Shown: positions 1 to 9,062, counted from the first letter of the stretch. The stretch is DNA of 64,000 bases from Chromatiales bacterium (GCA_027076405.1 JALTJN010000182.1:1-64000), one strand, 5' to 3'. Notes: a model not told the origin generated them from the sequence alone. Translations and numbers: made by a program.

Positions 1-287
1 CATGGCAACAGCCCGCGCTGGTGATTGGCGAAAAAGTGATGACTGCGAGACAACCGGTTTGTGGTTCGTTTAAGTCAGAGCAAATGCAGGCATTGTTTGA
101 TGATGCCGATATTCAGTCCGCCGGTATTGTTCCTCTGGCAAAAGATCAAAATAGTAAAAACTGTTACGGCATTATCGCCATTGGTAGTTATGATCCACAT
201 CGTTTTCGTGCAGATATGGGAACACTTTTTCTTTCTTTATTAGGTCAGGTGTTAACCCGTATTCTTAAGCGTCATCTGGAAGACTAA
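1..287 (+). CDS. DUF484 family protein, C-terminal part (5' end outside window)
   Basis: The reading frame is open from base 3 to the stop at 285-287, so the gene starts before the window and only about the last 94 residues are seen. The visible part (a segment VPLAKDQNSKNCYGIIAIGS followed by DPHRFRADMGTLFLSLLGQV) looks like the end of a GAF-type fold of the DUF484 family. The best support is position: DUF484 genes lie directly upstream of xerC in many gammaproteobacteria, and here xerC begins 20 bases later. The molecular role of DUF484 proteins is not established. A GTG at 21 is an in-frame codon, not a likely start. Confidence 0.75.
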   Translation, partial: WQQPALVIGEKVMTARQPVCGSFKSEQMQALFDDADIQSAGIVPLAKDQNSKNCYGIIAIGSYDPHRFRADMGTLFLSLLGQVLTRILKRHLED

Positions 288-307
288 GCCTTGCAGGCCA
301 ATATAAA

Positions 308-1216
308 ATGAATAAGACTGCAATGAAATGGATAGAGTCATTTCTTGCTAAGTTACGTAATGAACGTAATTATTCTTCTCACACCTTAAAAAATTACTCC
401 CGAGATCTTCAATCTTTAACCGCTTATTGTGAGCAACACAAAATAACACAATGGTCTGATATTGATGACCAGCATATACGTTCGCTTATTTCACAGCGTC
501 ATCGACAAGGTTTAGGTGGTGCAAGTTTGCAGCGCATGCTCTCCACTTTTCGCTCTTTTTTTAAATACCTGATGATTGAAAATGAAATAAAAAATAATCC
601 GGCCAAAAGTATTCAGGCACCAAAGTCTGCTCGTAAGTTACCTCACACATTAGATGTTGAACGTGTGACCCGGCTACTTGAAATAAAAGGTAATGAAGCA
701 GAAACGGTAAGAGACAGGGCAATACTGGAATTATTTTATTCATCAGGATTACGCTTATCAGAATTATCATCGCTTGATCTGGATAAGGGGATTGAAATTC
801 AATCCGGTGTACTAAGGGTCACGGGGAAAGGGAATAAAGAAAGGGATGTGCCGGTCGGTTCAAAAGCCATTATCGCAATACAAGAGTGGTTAAGCCGGCG
901 GGCAGAACTGGCGAATAAAGATGAAACCGCTTTGTTTGTGGGTAAGCAAGGTAAGCGTATTCATAACTCGGTGATTCAAAAGCGTTTTAAATATTGGGCA
1001 CAAAAACAGGGGCTGGATTTAAATGTGTTCCCGCATATGTTGCGTCATTCTTTTGCCAGCCACATGCTAGAAGCAAGTGGTGACCTGCGTGCAGTGCAAG
1101 AGCTGCTTGGTCATGCAGATATTTCGACAACACAAATTTATACTCATCTGGACTTCAGGCACTTAGCCAAAGTGTATGATGAAGCACATCCTCGTGCCAG
1201 GATTGTAAAGAAATAA
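308..1216 (+). CDS. xerC: Tyrosine recombinase XerC
   Basis: 302 residues, the usual XerC length. With XerD it resolves chromosome dimers at the dif site in the cytoplasm. The N-terminal SAM-like DNA-binding domain covers about residues 8-95 and the catalytic domain about 110-290. All catalytic residues of a tyrosine recombinase are visible: R149 (GLRLSE), K174 (GKGNKER), H243 and R246 (HMLRH), H269 (LLGHADISTT) and nucleophile Y278 (QIYTHLD). The upstream DUF484 gene is the usual partner and argues for XerC rather than XerD or an integron/phage integrase. ATG start at 308; no strong Shine-Dalgarno sequence, consistent with coupling to the upstream gene. Confidence 0.95.
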   Translation: MNKTAMKWIESFLAKLRNERNYSSHTLKNYSRDLQSLTAYCEQHKITQWSDIDDQHIRSLISQRHRQGLGGASLQRMLSTFRSFFKYLMIENEIKNNPAKSIQAPKSARKLPHTLDVERVTRLLEIKGNEAETVRDRAILELFYSSGLRLSELSSLDLDKGIEIQSGVLRVTGKGNKERDVPVGSKAIIAIQEWLSRRAELANKDETALFVGKQGKRIHNSVIQKRFKYWAQKQGLDLNVFPHMLRHSFASHMLEASGDLRAVQELLGHADISTTQIYTHLDFRHLAKVYDEAHPRARIVKK

Positions 1217-1283
1217 AGGCCGGTTTACTTTGCTGAATTGAGCTTTAAATTAAGTTACTTAAATTTCCAAGGAGGGAAATAAC

Positions 1284-1589
1284 ATGAAATGCACTACTCT
1301 GCTAATCGCCATTTTACTGGCAATATCATTCTCGTCTTTTGCTGCTAAATCTGAAAAAAATGCCCGTATTGTGTCTGCCGCACAGTTACAAAACTGGTGT
1401 AAAAAACTATCCTATCGCTATTTTCGGCACAAAAAACAGCAGCCCTATAACTGGTCGGCTTCGACTATTCGGAATTTTAATACGTACCAAACCACGGGCA
1501 GCTGGAGGGTTAATAATGTTGAAAAGCATATTTATTGCGAAATTCAAGTCGGAAAAAAAGCAAAAAAGACAAAAATAGAAATACGTTGA
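1284..1589 (+). CDS. Small secreted protein of unknown function
   Basis: 101 residues. A clear signal peptide (MKCTTLLIAILLAISFSSFA, cleavage expected after residue 20) is followed by a basic, aromatic-rich mature part of about 80 residues containing two cysteines (in NWCKKL and IYCEIQ) that could form a disulfide in the periplasm. A strong Shine-Dalgarno (AAGGAGGG at 1269-1276) sits 7-8 bases before the ATG, which supports real translation. I do not recognise the family. It lies between xerC and the TetR/RND unit with gaps on both sides, so it is probably transcribed separately. The C-terminus ends in a Lys-rich stretch (GKKAKKTKIEIR). Confidence 0.65.
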   Translation: MKCTTLLIAILLAISFSSFAAKSEKNARIVSAAQLQNWCKKLSYRYFRHKKQQPYNWSASTIRNFNTYQTTGSWRVNNVEKHIYCEIQVGKKAKKTKIEIR

Positions 1590-1634
1590 TTTTGTAAGCG
1601 ATTGATTTTTATTAATTTACTCAGTTATTTTGAG

Positions 1635-1670
1635 TGAATAATGAATATTTAATTGATTATTCATTATTCA
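1635..1670. promoter_or_regulatory. Candidate TetR-family operator (13-bp inverted repeat)
   Basis: Positions 1635-1647 (TGAATAATGAATA) and 1658-1670 are perfect reverse complements separated by 10 bases. The palindrome lies 57-92 bases upstream of the chosen ATG of the TetR gene at 1727, where an autoregulatory operator is expected. This is inference from position and symmetry; no binding data can be read from sequence. Confidence 0.55.
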
Positions 1671-1726
1671 TGAGATATAAAGGCAATCCTTTTGAAAAGA
1701 TAAATGTAGTTGCACGGAAAAGATTA

Positions 1727-2308
1727 ATGACAGAAGAAATGAGTACAAAGATTTTAGATGCCGCTGAAGCACGTTTTCGCACTTATGGCTATGGCAAAAC
1801 AACGATGGCGGAGATTGCGTCTGATATTGATATGTCAACGGCGAATTTATATCGCTATTTTGAGAACAAGCTGGCGATTGGTGCAGCCATGACCGGGCGT
1901 TGTTTTAATGCACGAGAAATGATTTTGCTTGAGGTGGTTCAGCGTGAAGGATTAAGTGAGTCAGAAAGACTCGAAGTATTTGTCTTGGCAATGCTGAAAT
2001 ATGGACACAGTCAGTTCAGTCAGGAACCGAAGTTGTCTGAGCTGGTTGATGTGATTATTAATAAATTACCTGAATTAGTTCAGCGTCAGATCGATAGCGA
2101 GAAAAAAATGATTGCCACCATTTTGCAGCAGGGCTGCGATCGTAAAGAATTTAATATTGCTAATGTTGATGAAATGTCAGCCTATGTACTTGCTGCCGTA
2201 GTAAAGTTTTCATCGCCCTTTTTTATTGCAATGTATCCTCTTGATGAACTGGAACGTCTTGCAAAAGGTGTAGTTGCATTAATTTTAAATGGACTGCTAA
2301 AAAAATAA
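1727..2308 (+). CDS. TetR/AcrR family transcriptional regulator
   Basis: 193 residues from the ATG at 1727. The N-terminal helix-turn-helix covers about residues 8-52 (ILDAAEARFRTYGYGKTTMAEIA, then STANLYRYFENK), the classic TetR DNA-binding domain. The C-terminal helical ligand-binding domain is divergent, as usual. The frame stays open upstream to a GTG at 1634 and an ATG at 1670, but that extension would run through the inverted repeat at 1635-1670. A GGAAAAG sequence just before 1727 and the usual TetR length favour 1727. The RND exporter gene begins 22 bases downstream, so the protein probably represses this exporter operon and itself. The ligand is unknown. Confidence 0.85.
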   Translation: MTEEMSTKILDAAEARFRTYGYGKTTMAEIASDIDMSTANLYRYFENKLAIGAAMTGRCFNAREMILLEVVQREGLSESERLEVFVLAMLKYGHSQFSQEPKLSELVDVIINKLPELVQRQIDSEKKMIATILQQGCDRKEFNIANVDEMSAYVLAAVVKFSSPFFIAMYPLDELERLAKGVVALILNGLLKK

Positions 2309-2330
2309 TTTAACAAACAGGAAAATTGAT

Positions 2331-4625
2331 ATGAAGGATTTAGAATCAAAATTAGGTCCATGGGTGATTAAATACCGATGGATGATTATTTTATTATCAT
2401 TTGTGTTGGTCATAGGGGCAGCAAGTGGTGGTCGCTTTCTGGTATTTAAAGCAGATTATCGCGTGTTTTTTAGTGGTGATAACCCGCAATTACAGGCATT
2501 TGATAATTTAGAAAAAAAATACAGTCGAAATGATAATGTACTTTTTGTTTTAACACCAAAAGATGGTGATGTTTTTACCCGTAAAACATTAAAAGTCATT
2601 GAAGCCTTAACTGAAAAAGCCTGGCAAATACCTTATTCAACACGGGTTGATTCTATTTCAAACTTTCAATACACCTATGCTGAGGGGGATGATCTCATCG
2701 TTGAAGATCTGGTTAGCGATGCCGAAAACTTAACGGATGCCGATCTTAAAAGAATAAAAGAAGTTGCTACCACAGAACCATTATTAAGACAAAGGCTGGT
2801 TTCTCCTTCCGGTCATGTTACATCAGTCGCAGCGCTTATTACTTTACCGCATGTCGATCAAACAAAAGAAGTGCCCGAGGTTATGGCATACGCACGAAAG
2901 CTGGCAGAAGAAATTCGTGTTATGGCACCGGATATCAATGTGCGCGTTTCTGGCATGATCCCGATGAACAATGCCTTTGCAGAAAGTGCACAAGGTGATA
3001 TGAAAAGTCTGGTGCCAATAAGCTTTGCTGTTATGTTTATTATGCTTTTAATTTTGTTAAAAAGTTTTTCGACTACTTTTGGCACCATACTTGTTATTTT
3101 TATGTCGATACTGGTTGGCATGGGAATGGGCGGTTATATCGGGTTCCCTTTAACCGGGCCTTCTGTTTCATCAATGACCATTATATTAACGGTGGCTATA
3201 GCAAACTCTGTTCATGTCTTGACAACCTTTTTACATGAAATGAGAAAAGGTAAAGATAAAAATGACGCCATCATTGAAACATTAAGAATTAATTTACAAC
3301 CGGTTTTTCTGGCCAGTGCAACAACCATGGTGGGCTTCTTAACCATGAATTTTTCAGAAGTGCCGCCGTTTCAGCATTTAGGTAATTTTGTTGCAATGGG
3401 GGTAGTTGCATCATTTATCCTGTCTATCACTTTTTTACCCGCTCTTATTTCAGTCTTGCCGGTTAGAGTAAAAGCCGTTGCAGAAGACACCGATACAATG
3501 ATGGTGAAGTTAGGTGATTTTGTCGTGGCGAAACAAAAGCAGCTTATTGTTGCTATGAGTGTGCTTATTATTTCACTTGTTATTTTTGTACCAAAAAATG
3601 AATTGAATGATGTGTTCGTTCATTATTTTGATGACACTATTACCTTTAGACAAGACTCCGATTACATCGACAAAAATTTAACCGGTCTTTACATTGTGGA
3701 CTATTCATTAGAAAGCGGCGAAGAAGGTGGCATAAATGAACCTGCTTTCTTAAATGAAGTTGAAGCCTTTGCAAACTGGTATCGTCAGCAGCCTGAAACA
3801 CGTCACGTTAATGTCTATACTGAGGTGATTAAACGTCTTAATAAAAATATGCATGGTGATGATAAAAAATGGCAGAAAATTCCTGAAGAGCGGAATTTGG
3901 CAGCCCAGTATTTGTTGATGTACGAAATGTCATTACCGTATGGGCTGGATTTAAATAACCAGATTGATCTTAATAAGTCTGCATTACGTATGACAGTGTC
4001 AATCAAAACGATGTCAAGTAACGATATTATTAAACTTGAACAACGGGCCGCTGACTGGATAGCGAAAAATGCCAAAGCAATAAAGTCTGCGAAGGGTTCC
4101 GGGCCGACGGTGATGTTTGCAAAAATTGGCCAGCGTAATATAAATAGTATGTTAATCGGCACAACATTAGCCTTGGTGTTAATTTCAATTATTCTTATTT
4201 TTGCTTTCCGTTCTGTTAAAACAGGCTTGATTAGTATGGTGCCTAATCTGGTTCCGGCAGCAATGGGTTTTGGTTTGTGGGGTATTTTTGTTGGCGAGGT
4301 CGGTTTAGCTCTTTCTGTTGTGACTACCATGACACTCGGGATTGTGGTTGATGATACAGTACACTTTCTAAGTAAATACCTTCGTGCAAAACGCGAGTAT
4401 GGTTATACTGCACCTGATGCGGTGCGTTATGCTTTTACCCATGTTGGCCGTGCGTTATTAACAACATCGGTTGTTCTTGTTGCAGGCTTCCTGGTTTTGG
4501 CACAATCACACTTTTCGCTTAACTCGGGGATGGGTACACTAACCGCAATTATTATAACTTTTGCATTACTGGCAGATTTCTTTTTCTTGCCACCACTATT
4601 AATGAAGTTGGAGAAAAAATCATGA
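2331..4625 (+). CDS. RND superfamily (MMPL-type) exporter
   Basis: 764 residues. The topology is that of an RND/MMPL permease: one helix near residues 16-36, a large periplasmic loop, a cluster of five or six helices about 225-390, a second helix near 400, a second periplasmic loop, and a last cluster about 610-760. The motif GIVVDDTVHFLSKY in the second cluster is the RND helix-4-like segment with paired Asp, probably the proton relay. Members of this branch export lipids and other hydrophobic molecules from the inner membrane; the substrate here is unknown. The stop codon overlaps the next start (ATGA at 4622-4625), so the LolA-like gene is translationally coupled. Confidence 0.85.
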   Translation: MKDLESKLGPWVIKYRWMIILLSFVLVIGAASGGRFLVFKADYRVFFSGDNPQLQAFDNLEKKYSRNDNVLFVLTPKDGDVFTRKTLKVIEALTEKAWQIPYSTRVDSISNFQYTYAEGDDLIVEDLVSDAENLTDADLKRIKEVATTEPLLRQRLVSPSGHVTSVAALITLPHVDQTKEVPEVMAYARKLAEEIRVMAPDINVRVSGMIPMNNAFAESAQGDMKSLVPISFAVMFIMLLILLKSFSTTFGTILVIFMSILVGMGMGGYIGFPLTGPSVSSMTIILTVAIANSVHVLTTFLHEMRKGKDKNDAIIETLRINLQPVFLASATTMVGFLTMNFSEVPPFQHLGNFVAMGVVASFILSITFLPALISVLPVRVKAVAEDTDTMMVKLGDFVVAKQKQLIVAMSVLIISLVIFVPKNELNDVFVHYFDDTITFRQDSDYIDKNLTGLYIVDYSLESGEEGGINEPAFLNEVEAFANWYRQQPETRHVNVYTEVIKRLNKNMHGDDKKWQKIPEERNLAAQYLLMYEMSLPYGLDLNNQIDLNKSALRMTVSIKTMSSNDIIKLEQRAADWIAKNAKAIKSAKGSGPTVMFAKIGQRNINSMLIGTTLALVLISIILIFAFRSVKTGLISMVPNLVPAAMGFGLWGIFVGEVGLALSVVTTMTLGIVVDDTVHFLSKYLRAKREYGYTAPDAVRYAFTHVGRALLTTSVVLVAGFLVLAQSHFSLNSGMGTLTAIIITFALLADFFFLPPLLMKLEKKS

Positions 4626-5401
4626 AAGGAATAATTCTATTATTGAGTTTAGTCGCTTTTTCAAACGCGATATTCGCTGAAACGGCAGAAGAAAAAGGTC
4701 TGGCCATTGCTGTTGAAGCAGACAAGCGAGATCAGGGCTGGGGGGATCAGGCTACTGTATCAAAAATGATTTTACGCAATAGTCAGGGTGCTGAAAGTAT
4801 TCGTGAAATTCGCGGTAAGGCGCTTGAAGTAAAAGGTGATGGTGATAAATCTCTCACCATTTTTGATACCCCGCGCGATGTTAAAGGGACTGCCTTTTTA
4901 AGTTTTACCCATACACTGAAGCCGGATGAACAGTGGTTATATTTGCCTGCTTTAAAACGGGTAAAACGTATATCTTCATCAAATAAATCAGGCCCTTTTA
5001 TGGGAAGTGAGTTTTCTTATGAAGATATTTCTTCGCAGGAAGTCGCAAAATATAAATATAAATTTATTAAAGATGATAAATTTAATGGCCGAGATGTCTT
5101 TGTCATAGAACGTATTCCACAATACAAAAAGTCAGGTTATACCAAACAGATAGCCTGGATTGATAAAGAGATGTATCAGCCTTTAAAAATAGATTTTTAT
5201 GATCGCAAAAAGAGTTTGTTAAAAACATTAACACAGCATGACTTTAAGAAATATTTAAATAAATACTGGCGCCCCGGCCGTTTGGAAATGGTTAATCATC
5301 AAACCGGTAAAAGCACAACGCTTTTATGGAAATCTTATAAATTTAAAAATGGATTTACAAGCCGGGACTTTGACCGCAACAGTTTAAAACGTGCACGCTA
5401 A
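4622..5401 (+). CDS. LolA-like outer-membrane lipoprotein-sorting family protein
   Basis: 259 residues with a signal peptide (about residues 1-19, ending NAIFA-E). The mature protein has the features of the LolA-like family found next to MMPL exporters: a GWGDQ segment after the N-terminus, ILRNSQGAESIREIRGKALE, and the conserved DEQWLYLPALKRVKRISSSNKSG region followed by GSEFSYEDI. LolA-type folds are open half-barrels that carry acyl chains across the periplasm. I infer that it takes a lipid-like substrate from the RND pump toward the outer membrane. It is not the housekeeping LolA. It overlaps the RND gene by four bases and precedes a barrel gene by 21. Confidence 0.8.
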   Translation: MKGIILLLSLVAFSNAIFAETAEEKGLAIAVEADKRDQGWGDQATVSKMILRNSQGAESIREIRGKALEVKGDGDKSLTIFDTPRDVKGTAFLSFTHTLKPDEQWLYLPALKRVKRISSSNKSGPFMGSEFSYEDISSQEVAKYKYKFIKDDKFNGRDVFVIERIPQYKKSGYTKQIAWIDKEMYQPLKIDFYDRKKSLLKTLTQHDFKKYLNKYWRPGRLEMVNHQTGKSTTLLWKSYKFKNGFTSRDFDRNSLKRAR

Positions 5402-5422
5402 AATTTTATAAGCGGGTTGATT

Positions 5423-6607
5423 ATGAAAAAATATTTATACTTGTTGATGCTGGTTTGCTCAATGCCTGTTTTGGCTAACGAGTGGTCGGGAAATATTGCT
5501 TTTGAATATAAATCGTTTAGTCAGGATGCTTTATCATCGTCGCAATTTAACCAGTATGGTTCGGTCTCTATTCAACCTGAATGGTTTCATGACTGGGATA
5601 ACGGCAAGCAAAGCCTGACTTTTGTCCCTTTTAGTCGTTGGGATCAGCATGATAAGGAACGTACACACTCTGATATTCGGGAACTAAGCTGGTTAAAAGT
5701 TTTTAACGAATCCGAGTTGCGAGTTGGCATTCGTAAAGTTTTTTGGGGGGTTTCCGAATCTCAACATCTTGTTGATGTTATTAATCAGACTGATTTGGTT
5801 GAAAGCACAGACGGTGAAGAAAAACTGGGGCAGCCCATGATTAACTATGCGTTGATTAATGATTGGGGGACGGTTGATTTATTTATTCTGCCGTATTTTC
5901 GAGAGCGAACCTTCCCCGGCGTTAATGGTCGTTTACGCACATCTTATGTCGTGGATACAACGAATCCTATTTATGAATCTCAAGATAAAGAAAATAACAT
6001 TGATTATGCGATACGCTGGAGCCACAGTGTGGGTGACTGGGATCTTGGTTTAAGCCATTTTGTCGGTACCAGTCGTGATCCTTCTTTTCAGGTAGGGCTT
6101 GATACAAACAGCAATACGGTTTTCCGTCCGGTTTATAATCTTATGCATCAGACAGGGATAGATGTGCAGGCAACCAAAGAAGCCTGGTTATGGAAGTTAG
6201 AAGCAATTAACCGACGCATAAAAGGCAAGAGTTATAATGCCGCAACAGCAGGTTTTGAATATACTTTTTATAGTATTTTTGAAAGCGCATCCGATATTGG
6301 TCTGGTTATGGAATATCTTTATGACGATCGTGGAAGTAAAGCACTCACGCCCTTTGAAGATGACTTGATGCTGGGTTTACGATGGACTAATAATGATGAA
6401 AATGACACCACGATATTACTGGGTGTAGTGGCAGACAGACAAGATAGTTCTCGTTTATACAGCATAGAAGGAAGTCGTCGTATCGGCCAAAACTGGAAGC
6501 TCAATATAGAAGCACGACTTTTTGAAGATATTGTTGCGAGTGACAAGTATCTTTATCCCTTTCGTCAGGACAGCTTTGCACAGGTTGAGTTAGCGTATTA
6601 TTTTTAA
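5423..6607 (+). CDS. Predicted outer-membrane beta-barrel protein (DUF1302-like)
   Basis: 394 residues from the ATG at 5423 (an in-frame TTG at 5417 adds two residues and is less likely). Signal peptide MKKYLYLLMLVCSMPVLA, then alternating polar/aromatic strands (for example DWDLGLSHFVGTSRD, NWKLNIEARLFEDI). It ends in the aromatic-terminated strand FAQVELAYYF, the typical C-terminal BAM recognition signal. It resembles DUF1302/porin-like proteins found with MMPL-LolA pairs, but I cannot assign a family with certainty. As last gene of the TetR-RND-LolA-like unit it may provide the outer-membrane step. An inverted repeat of the ACCACAGAGG family follows the stop codon. Confidence 0.7.
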   Translation: MKKYLYLLMLVCSMPVLANEWSGNIAFEYKSFSQDALSSSQFNQYGSVSIQPEWFHDWDNGKQSLTFVPFSRWDQHDKERTHSDIRELSWLKVFNESELRVGIRKVFWGVSESQHLVDVINQTDLVESTDGEEKLGQPMINYALINDWGTVDLFILPYFRERTFPGVNGRLRTSYVVDTTNPIYESQDKENNIDYAIRWSHSVGDWDLGLSHFVGTSRDPSFQVGLDTNSNTVFRPVYNLMHQTGIDVQATKEAWLWKLEAINRRIKGKSYNAATAGFEYTFYSIFESASDIGLVMEYLYDDRGSKALTPFEDDLMLGLRWTNNDENDTTILLGVVADRQDSSRLYSIEGSRRIGQNWKLNIEARLFEDIVASDKYLYPFRQDSFAQVELAYYF

Positions 6608-6615
6608 AAAGATTT

Positions 6616-6730
6616 AACCATAGGAGCACGGGGATCACAGGGTAATATTGATATAAAACTAAGACAGGCTATAAAAAGAAAACAAAATGTTAAATGTATT
6701 TTCCCTGTGCTCCCCGTGCCCCCAGTGGTT
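6616..6730. repeat. Dispersed inverted repeat, copy A (ACCACAGAGG-like family, divergent)
   Basis: Left arm 6616-6642 (begins AACCATAGGAGCACGGGG) and right arm 6703-6730 (ends CCCCAGTGGTT) are imperfect reverse complements, sharing the core GCACGGGGA and CACAGGG, with about 60 AT-rich bases between. The element lies between the convergent ends of the barrel gene and the DUF2797 gene. It is the most divergent of four related copies in the window. It may act as a bidirectional terminator. Confidence 0.65.
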
Positions 6731-6759
6731 TATTTTTCTTTGTACCTAACATCTTGACG

Positions 6760-7578
6760 TTAAGCCGAAAACTCAACCAAATAGCCAGCAAATTTCCGAA
6801 TATTTAAAACGCCGGTATCGAGTATAAGATACTGGCCTTTTATCCCTTCAAGTATGCCTTCAATTTCAGGAGTTTTATCAAAATTGAATGACTTTACTTT
6901 TTCCGGATAAGTATCAACCGGAAACTCGATATTGATTTGTACTTCATCAAGTAATTCTATTTCAGATTTGCCAAACTCATCTTCAATCTCTTTGATTTCA
7001 GCTGCAGCGAGCTTAACTAACTCATCACGTTTAGCTGTTAAATCAACATGTTCGGCTTTACTTTTAAGCATTTTCCGCCAATCTGTTCGATCCGAGACAT
7101 GGTTTTTAATCGCCATTTCTAATTTGCCGGACAAGAGTCGGCTCGTTACCTTAAAAATTGGCAGAGCTTCGCTTGCACCCTGATCAATCCAGCGAGTAGG
7201 GATTTGAGTACCACGGGTAATCCCCACTTTTATTCCCGATGAGTTTGCTAAATAAACATAATGTGGCTTTAAACAAAACTCCTCTCCCCATTCAGGCTGA
7301 CGGCATGTTCCCTCATGATAATGGCAGGTTTCCGGTTTCATAATACACATATCGCATTTGGCGAGAGACTTGAAACAGGGAAAGCAGAAGCCCTGATTGT
7401 AGCTTTTATTGACTTTTCGGCCACATTCAACGCAATGTATTTCATCAAGGTATTTAAGTCGTATTTTTTTGCCAATATAAGGATTTAGCAAAACAGATTC
7501 ATCATCCAGTGGCAGTTGATACTGGACGGGTGAGTCGAGAGAGGTATGCATTTTTTGTAGGTGGCCGGATTTTTTCAT
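6760..7578 (-). CDS. DUF2797 family protein
   Basis: 272 residues. The N-terminus has three paired-cysteine knuckles (CVECG, CFPCF, CDMCIMKPETCHYHEGTC), likely one or two zinc sites, followed by the DUF2797 core EEFCLKPHYVYLANSSGIKVGITR and TRWIDQGA. VYLANSSGIKVGITR resembles the start of a GIY-YIG-like nuclease fold, though a nuclease role is not shown. The function is unknown and the protein is probably cytoplasmic. ATG start at 7578; an internal Met at residue 10 is possible, but the GHLQKM segment before it looks like part of the family's conserved N-terminus. It is transcribed divergently from the cyclase gene. Confidence 0.8.
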   Translation of the reverse strand: MKKSGHLQKMHTSLDSPVQYQLPLDDESVLLNPYIGKKIRLKYLDEIHCVECGRKVNKSYNQGFCFPCFKSLAKCDMCIMKPETCHYHEGTCRQPEWGEEFCLKPHYVYLANSSGIKVGITRGTQIPTRWIDQGASEALPIFKVTSRLLSGKLEMAIKNHVSDRTDWRKMLKSKAEHVDLTAKRDELVKLAAAEIKEIEDEFGKSEIELLDEVQINIEFPVDTYPEKVKSFNFDKTPEIEGILEGIKGQYLILDTGVLNIRKFAGYLVEFSA

Positions 7579-7754
7579 AGCCGAATTTTCTCATATTCTA
7601 TAGTGGGGCGCGAATCAAAAAGGGTACTTTTGAATAAAATACATAATCCTCAAATAAAAGTCCTTTTAGCGAATAAAACTGCAAAATAAGTTAAAAACAC
7701 AAATTTGAAGCCGATATATTAATGGAGTGAAATTCATTTTATATAGTAGCGTGA

Positions 7755-9062
7755 ATGTTAAAAAAGCAGACAAAACAGCTCTTTAAACTGGGAATTAGAC
7801 AAAAAGTTTTACTTATTCTTATGTTGGTGTTGCTTGTGGCATTGTCGATTAGCGGCTGGTTTGCGCTCGAAGAAGAAAAAGAACGTGTATTTGTTGAAGT
7901 AAAACAACGTGGTACAGATATAAGCCGGTTTGTTGCTAAGTCATTATCTTACAGTGTGGTGGGTTATGACTATCATACGATCGATTTATTACTGAAAGAG
8001 GTCGTACGCTCTGAAGATGTCGGTTATAGCAAAGTGACTAACCTTAAGGGAAATACCATGGCTGAAGCAGGGCTATTAATTGAAAATGATGCTTCGAAAA
8101 TGGTGATATTTAAAGAAGACATTTTACTGAACAACGACATTGTCGGCTATCTTACATTAGGTTTTAATACCACCAAAACAATGCAACGAATTGAGCAGCA
8201 AAAATTTTCATTAATTAAGCGAGAAGCATTAATCATTTTATTGATTGCCTTTGGTGAATTTATTGCACTTTCTTTCATTATTATTAAACCGGTTAGCTCA
8301 ATCACAAAATCCTTCAAAGAACGTGAAAATGAACAAGGAATGGCTTTAGGTACTATTCCGATAACCAGTAACGATGAGTTTGGTGAGTTAGCAAAACAAT
8401 TTAATGAATTAAGTAAAAACTTAAATATTGCGAACAGCGAGTTACAGTCGAGAATTGATTATGCAGACAATCAGTTAATTAAAACAAATAATATTTTACT
8501 GGAACGTTCAAAAGAATTAATGGAATTGAATGATGAATTCAAGAAATTATCAGTAACCGATTCATTAACCGGGCTTTATAACAGAAGGTACTTTGAAAAA
8601 ACATTAATTGACGAAATTGAACTAAGCAAAAGACATGGCGATGTTTGCAGTTTATTAGTTATCGATATCGACCATTTTAAGAAAGTTAATGATACTTATG
8701 GTCATATGCATGGAGATACGGTTATAAAAATGATAGCCGAAGTCATGCACCAGAGATTAAGAGAGACAGATGTTTTATGCCGTATAGGCGGTGAAGAATT
8801 TGTTGCAATTTGTAAGCGTACAGAAGAAGCTGCATCAATCAAGTTGGCTGAAGAAATAAGACTGTCTGTTGAAAACAAAGTGATCAGTGTTGGTAAAGAT
8901 GAAATAAAAGTCACCATATCAATTGGTATTTCAACCATCAGAAAATCAAATGTTTCAATGTATGAAAATAATTTTTTTAAATATGCAGATATTGCACTTT
9001 ATAATAGTAAAGACACCGGGCGTAATCGAGTGACTCACTATAAAGATATTCTTAAAGAATAA
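7755..9062 (+). CDS. Membrane diguanylate cyclase (sensor-HAMP-GGDEF)
   Basis: 435 residues. A helix at about 16-37 and a second at about 158-177 (LIILLIAFGEFIALSFIII) enclose a periplasmic sensor region of about 120 residues. A HAMP-like linker follows (NDEFGELAKQFNELSKNL), then a coiled coil to about 270 and a GGDEF domain. The active-site loop reads GGEEF at residue 345. The inhibitory site RxxD (RETD) lies five residues before it, so both c-di-GMP synthesis and product feedback are expected. The PhnD-like binding protein starts 15 bases downstream, so the pair is probably one transcript and one signalling unit. Start ATG 7755; the Shine-Dalgarno is weak. Confidence 0.88.
   Translation: MLKKQTKQLFKLGIRQKVLLILMLVLLVALSISGWFALEEEKERVFVEVKQRGTDISRFVAKSLSYSVVGYDYHTIDLLLKEVVRSEDVGYSKVTNLKGNTMAEAGLLIENDASKMVIFKEDILLNNDIVGYLTLGFNTTKTMQRIEQQKFSLIKREALIILLIAFGEFIALSFIIIKPVSSITKSFKERENEQGMALGTIPITSNDEFGELAKQFNELSKNLNIANSELQSRIDYADNQLIKTNNILLERSKELMELNDEFKKLSVTDSLTGLYNRRYFEKTLIDEIELSKRHGDVCSLLVIDIDHFKKVNDTYGHMHGDTVIKMIAEVMHQRLRETDVLCRIGGEEFVAICKRTEEAASIKLAEEIRLSVENKVISVGKDEIKVTISIGISTIRKSNVSMYENNFFKYADIALYNSKDTGRNRVTHYKDILKE

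Noticed and set aside
3815..4330. 171-codon minus-strand frame inside the RND gene
   Set aside because: Antisense shadow; the plus-strand frame has full RND topology and motifs.
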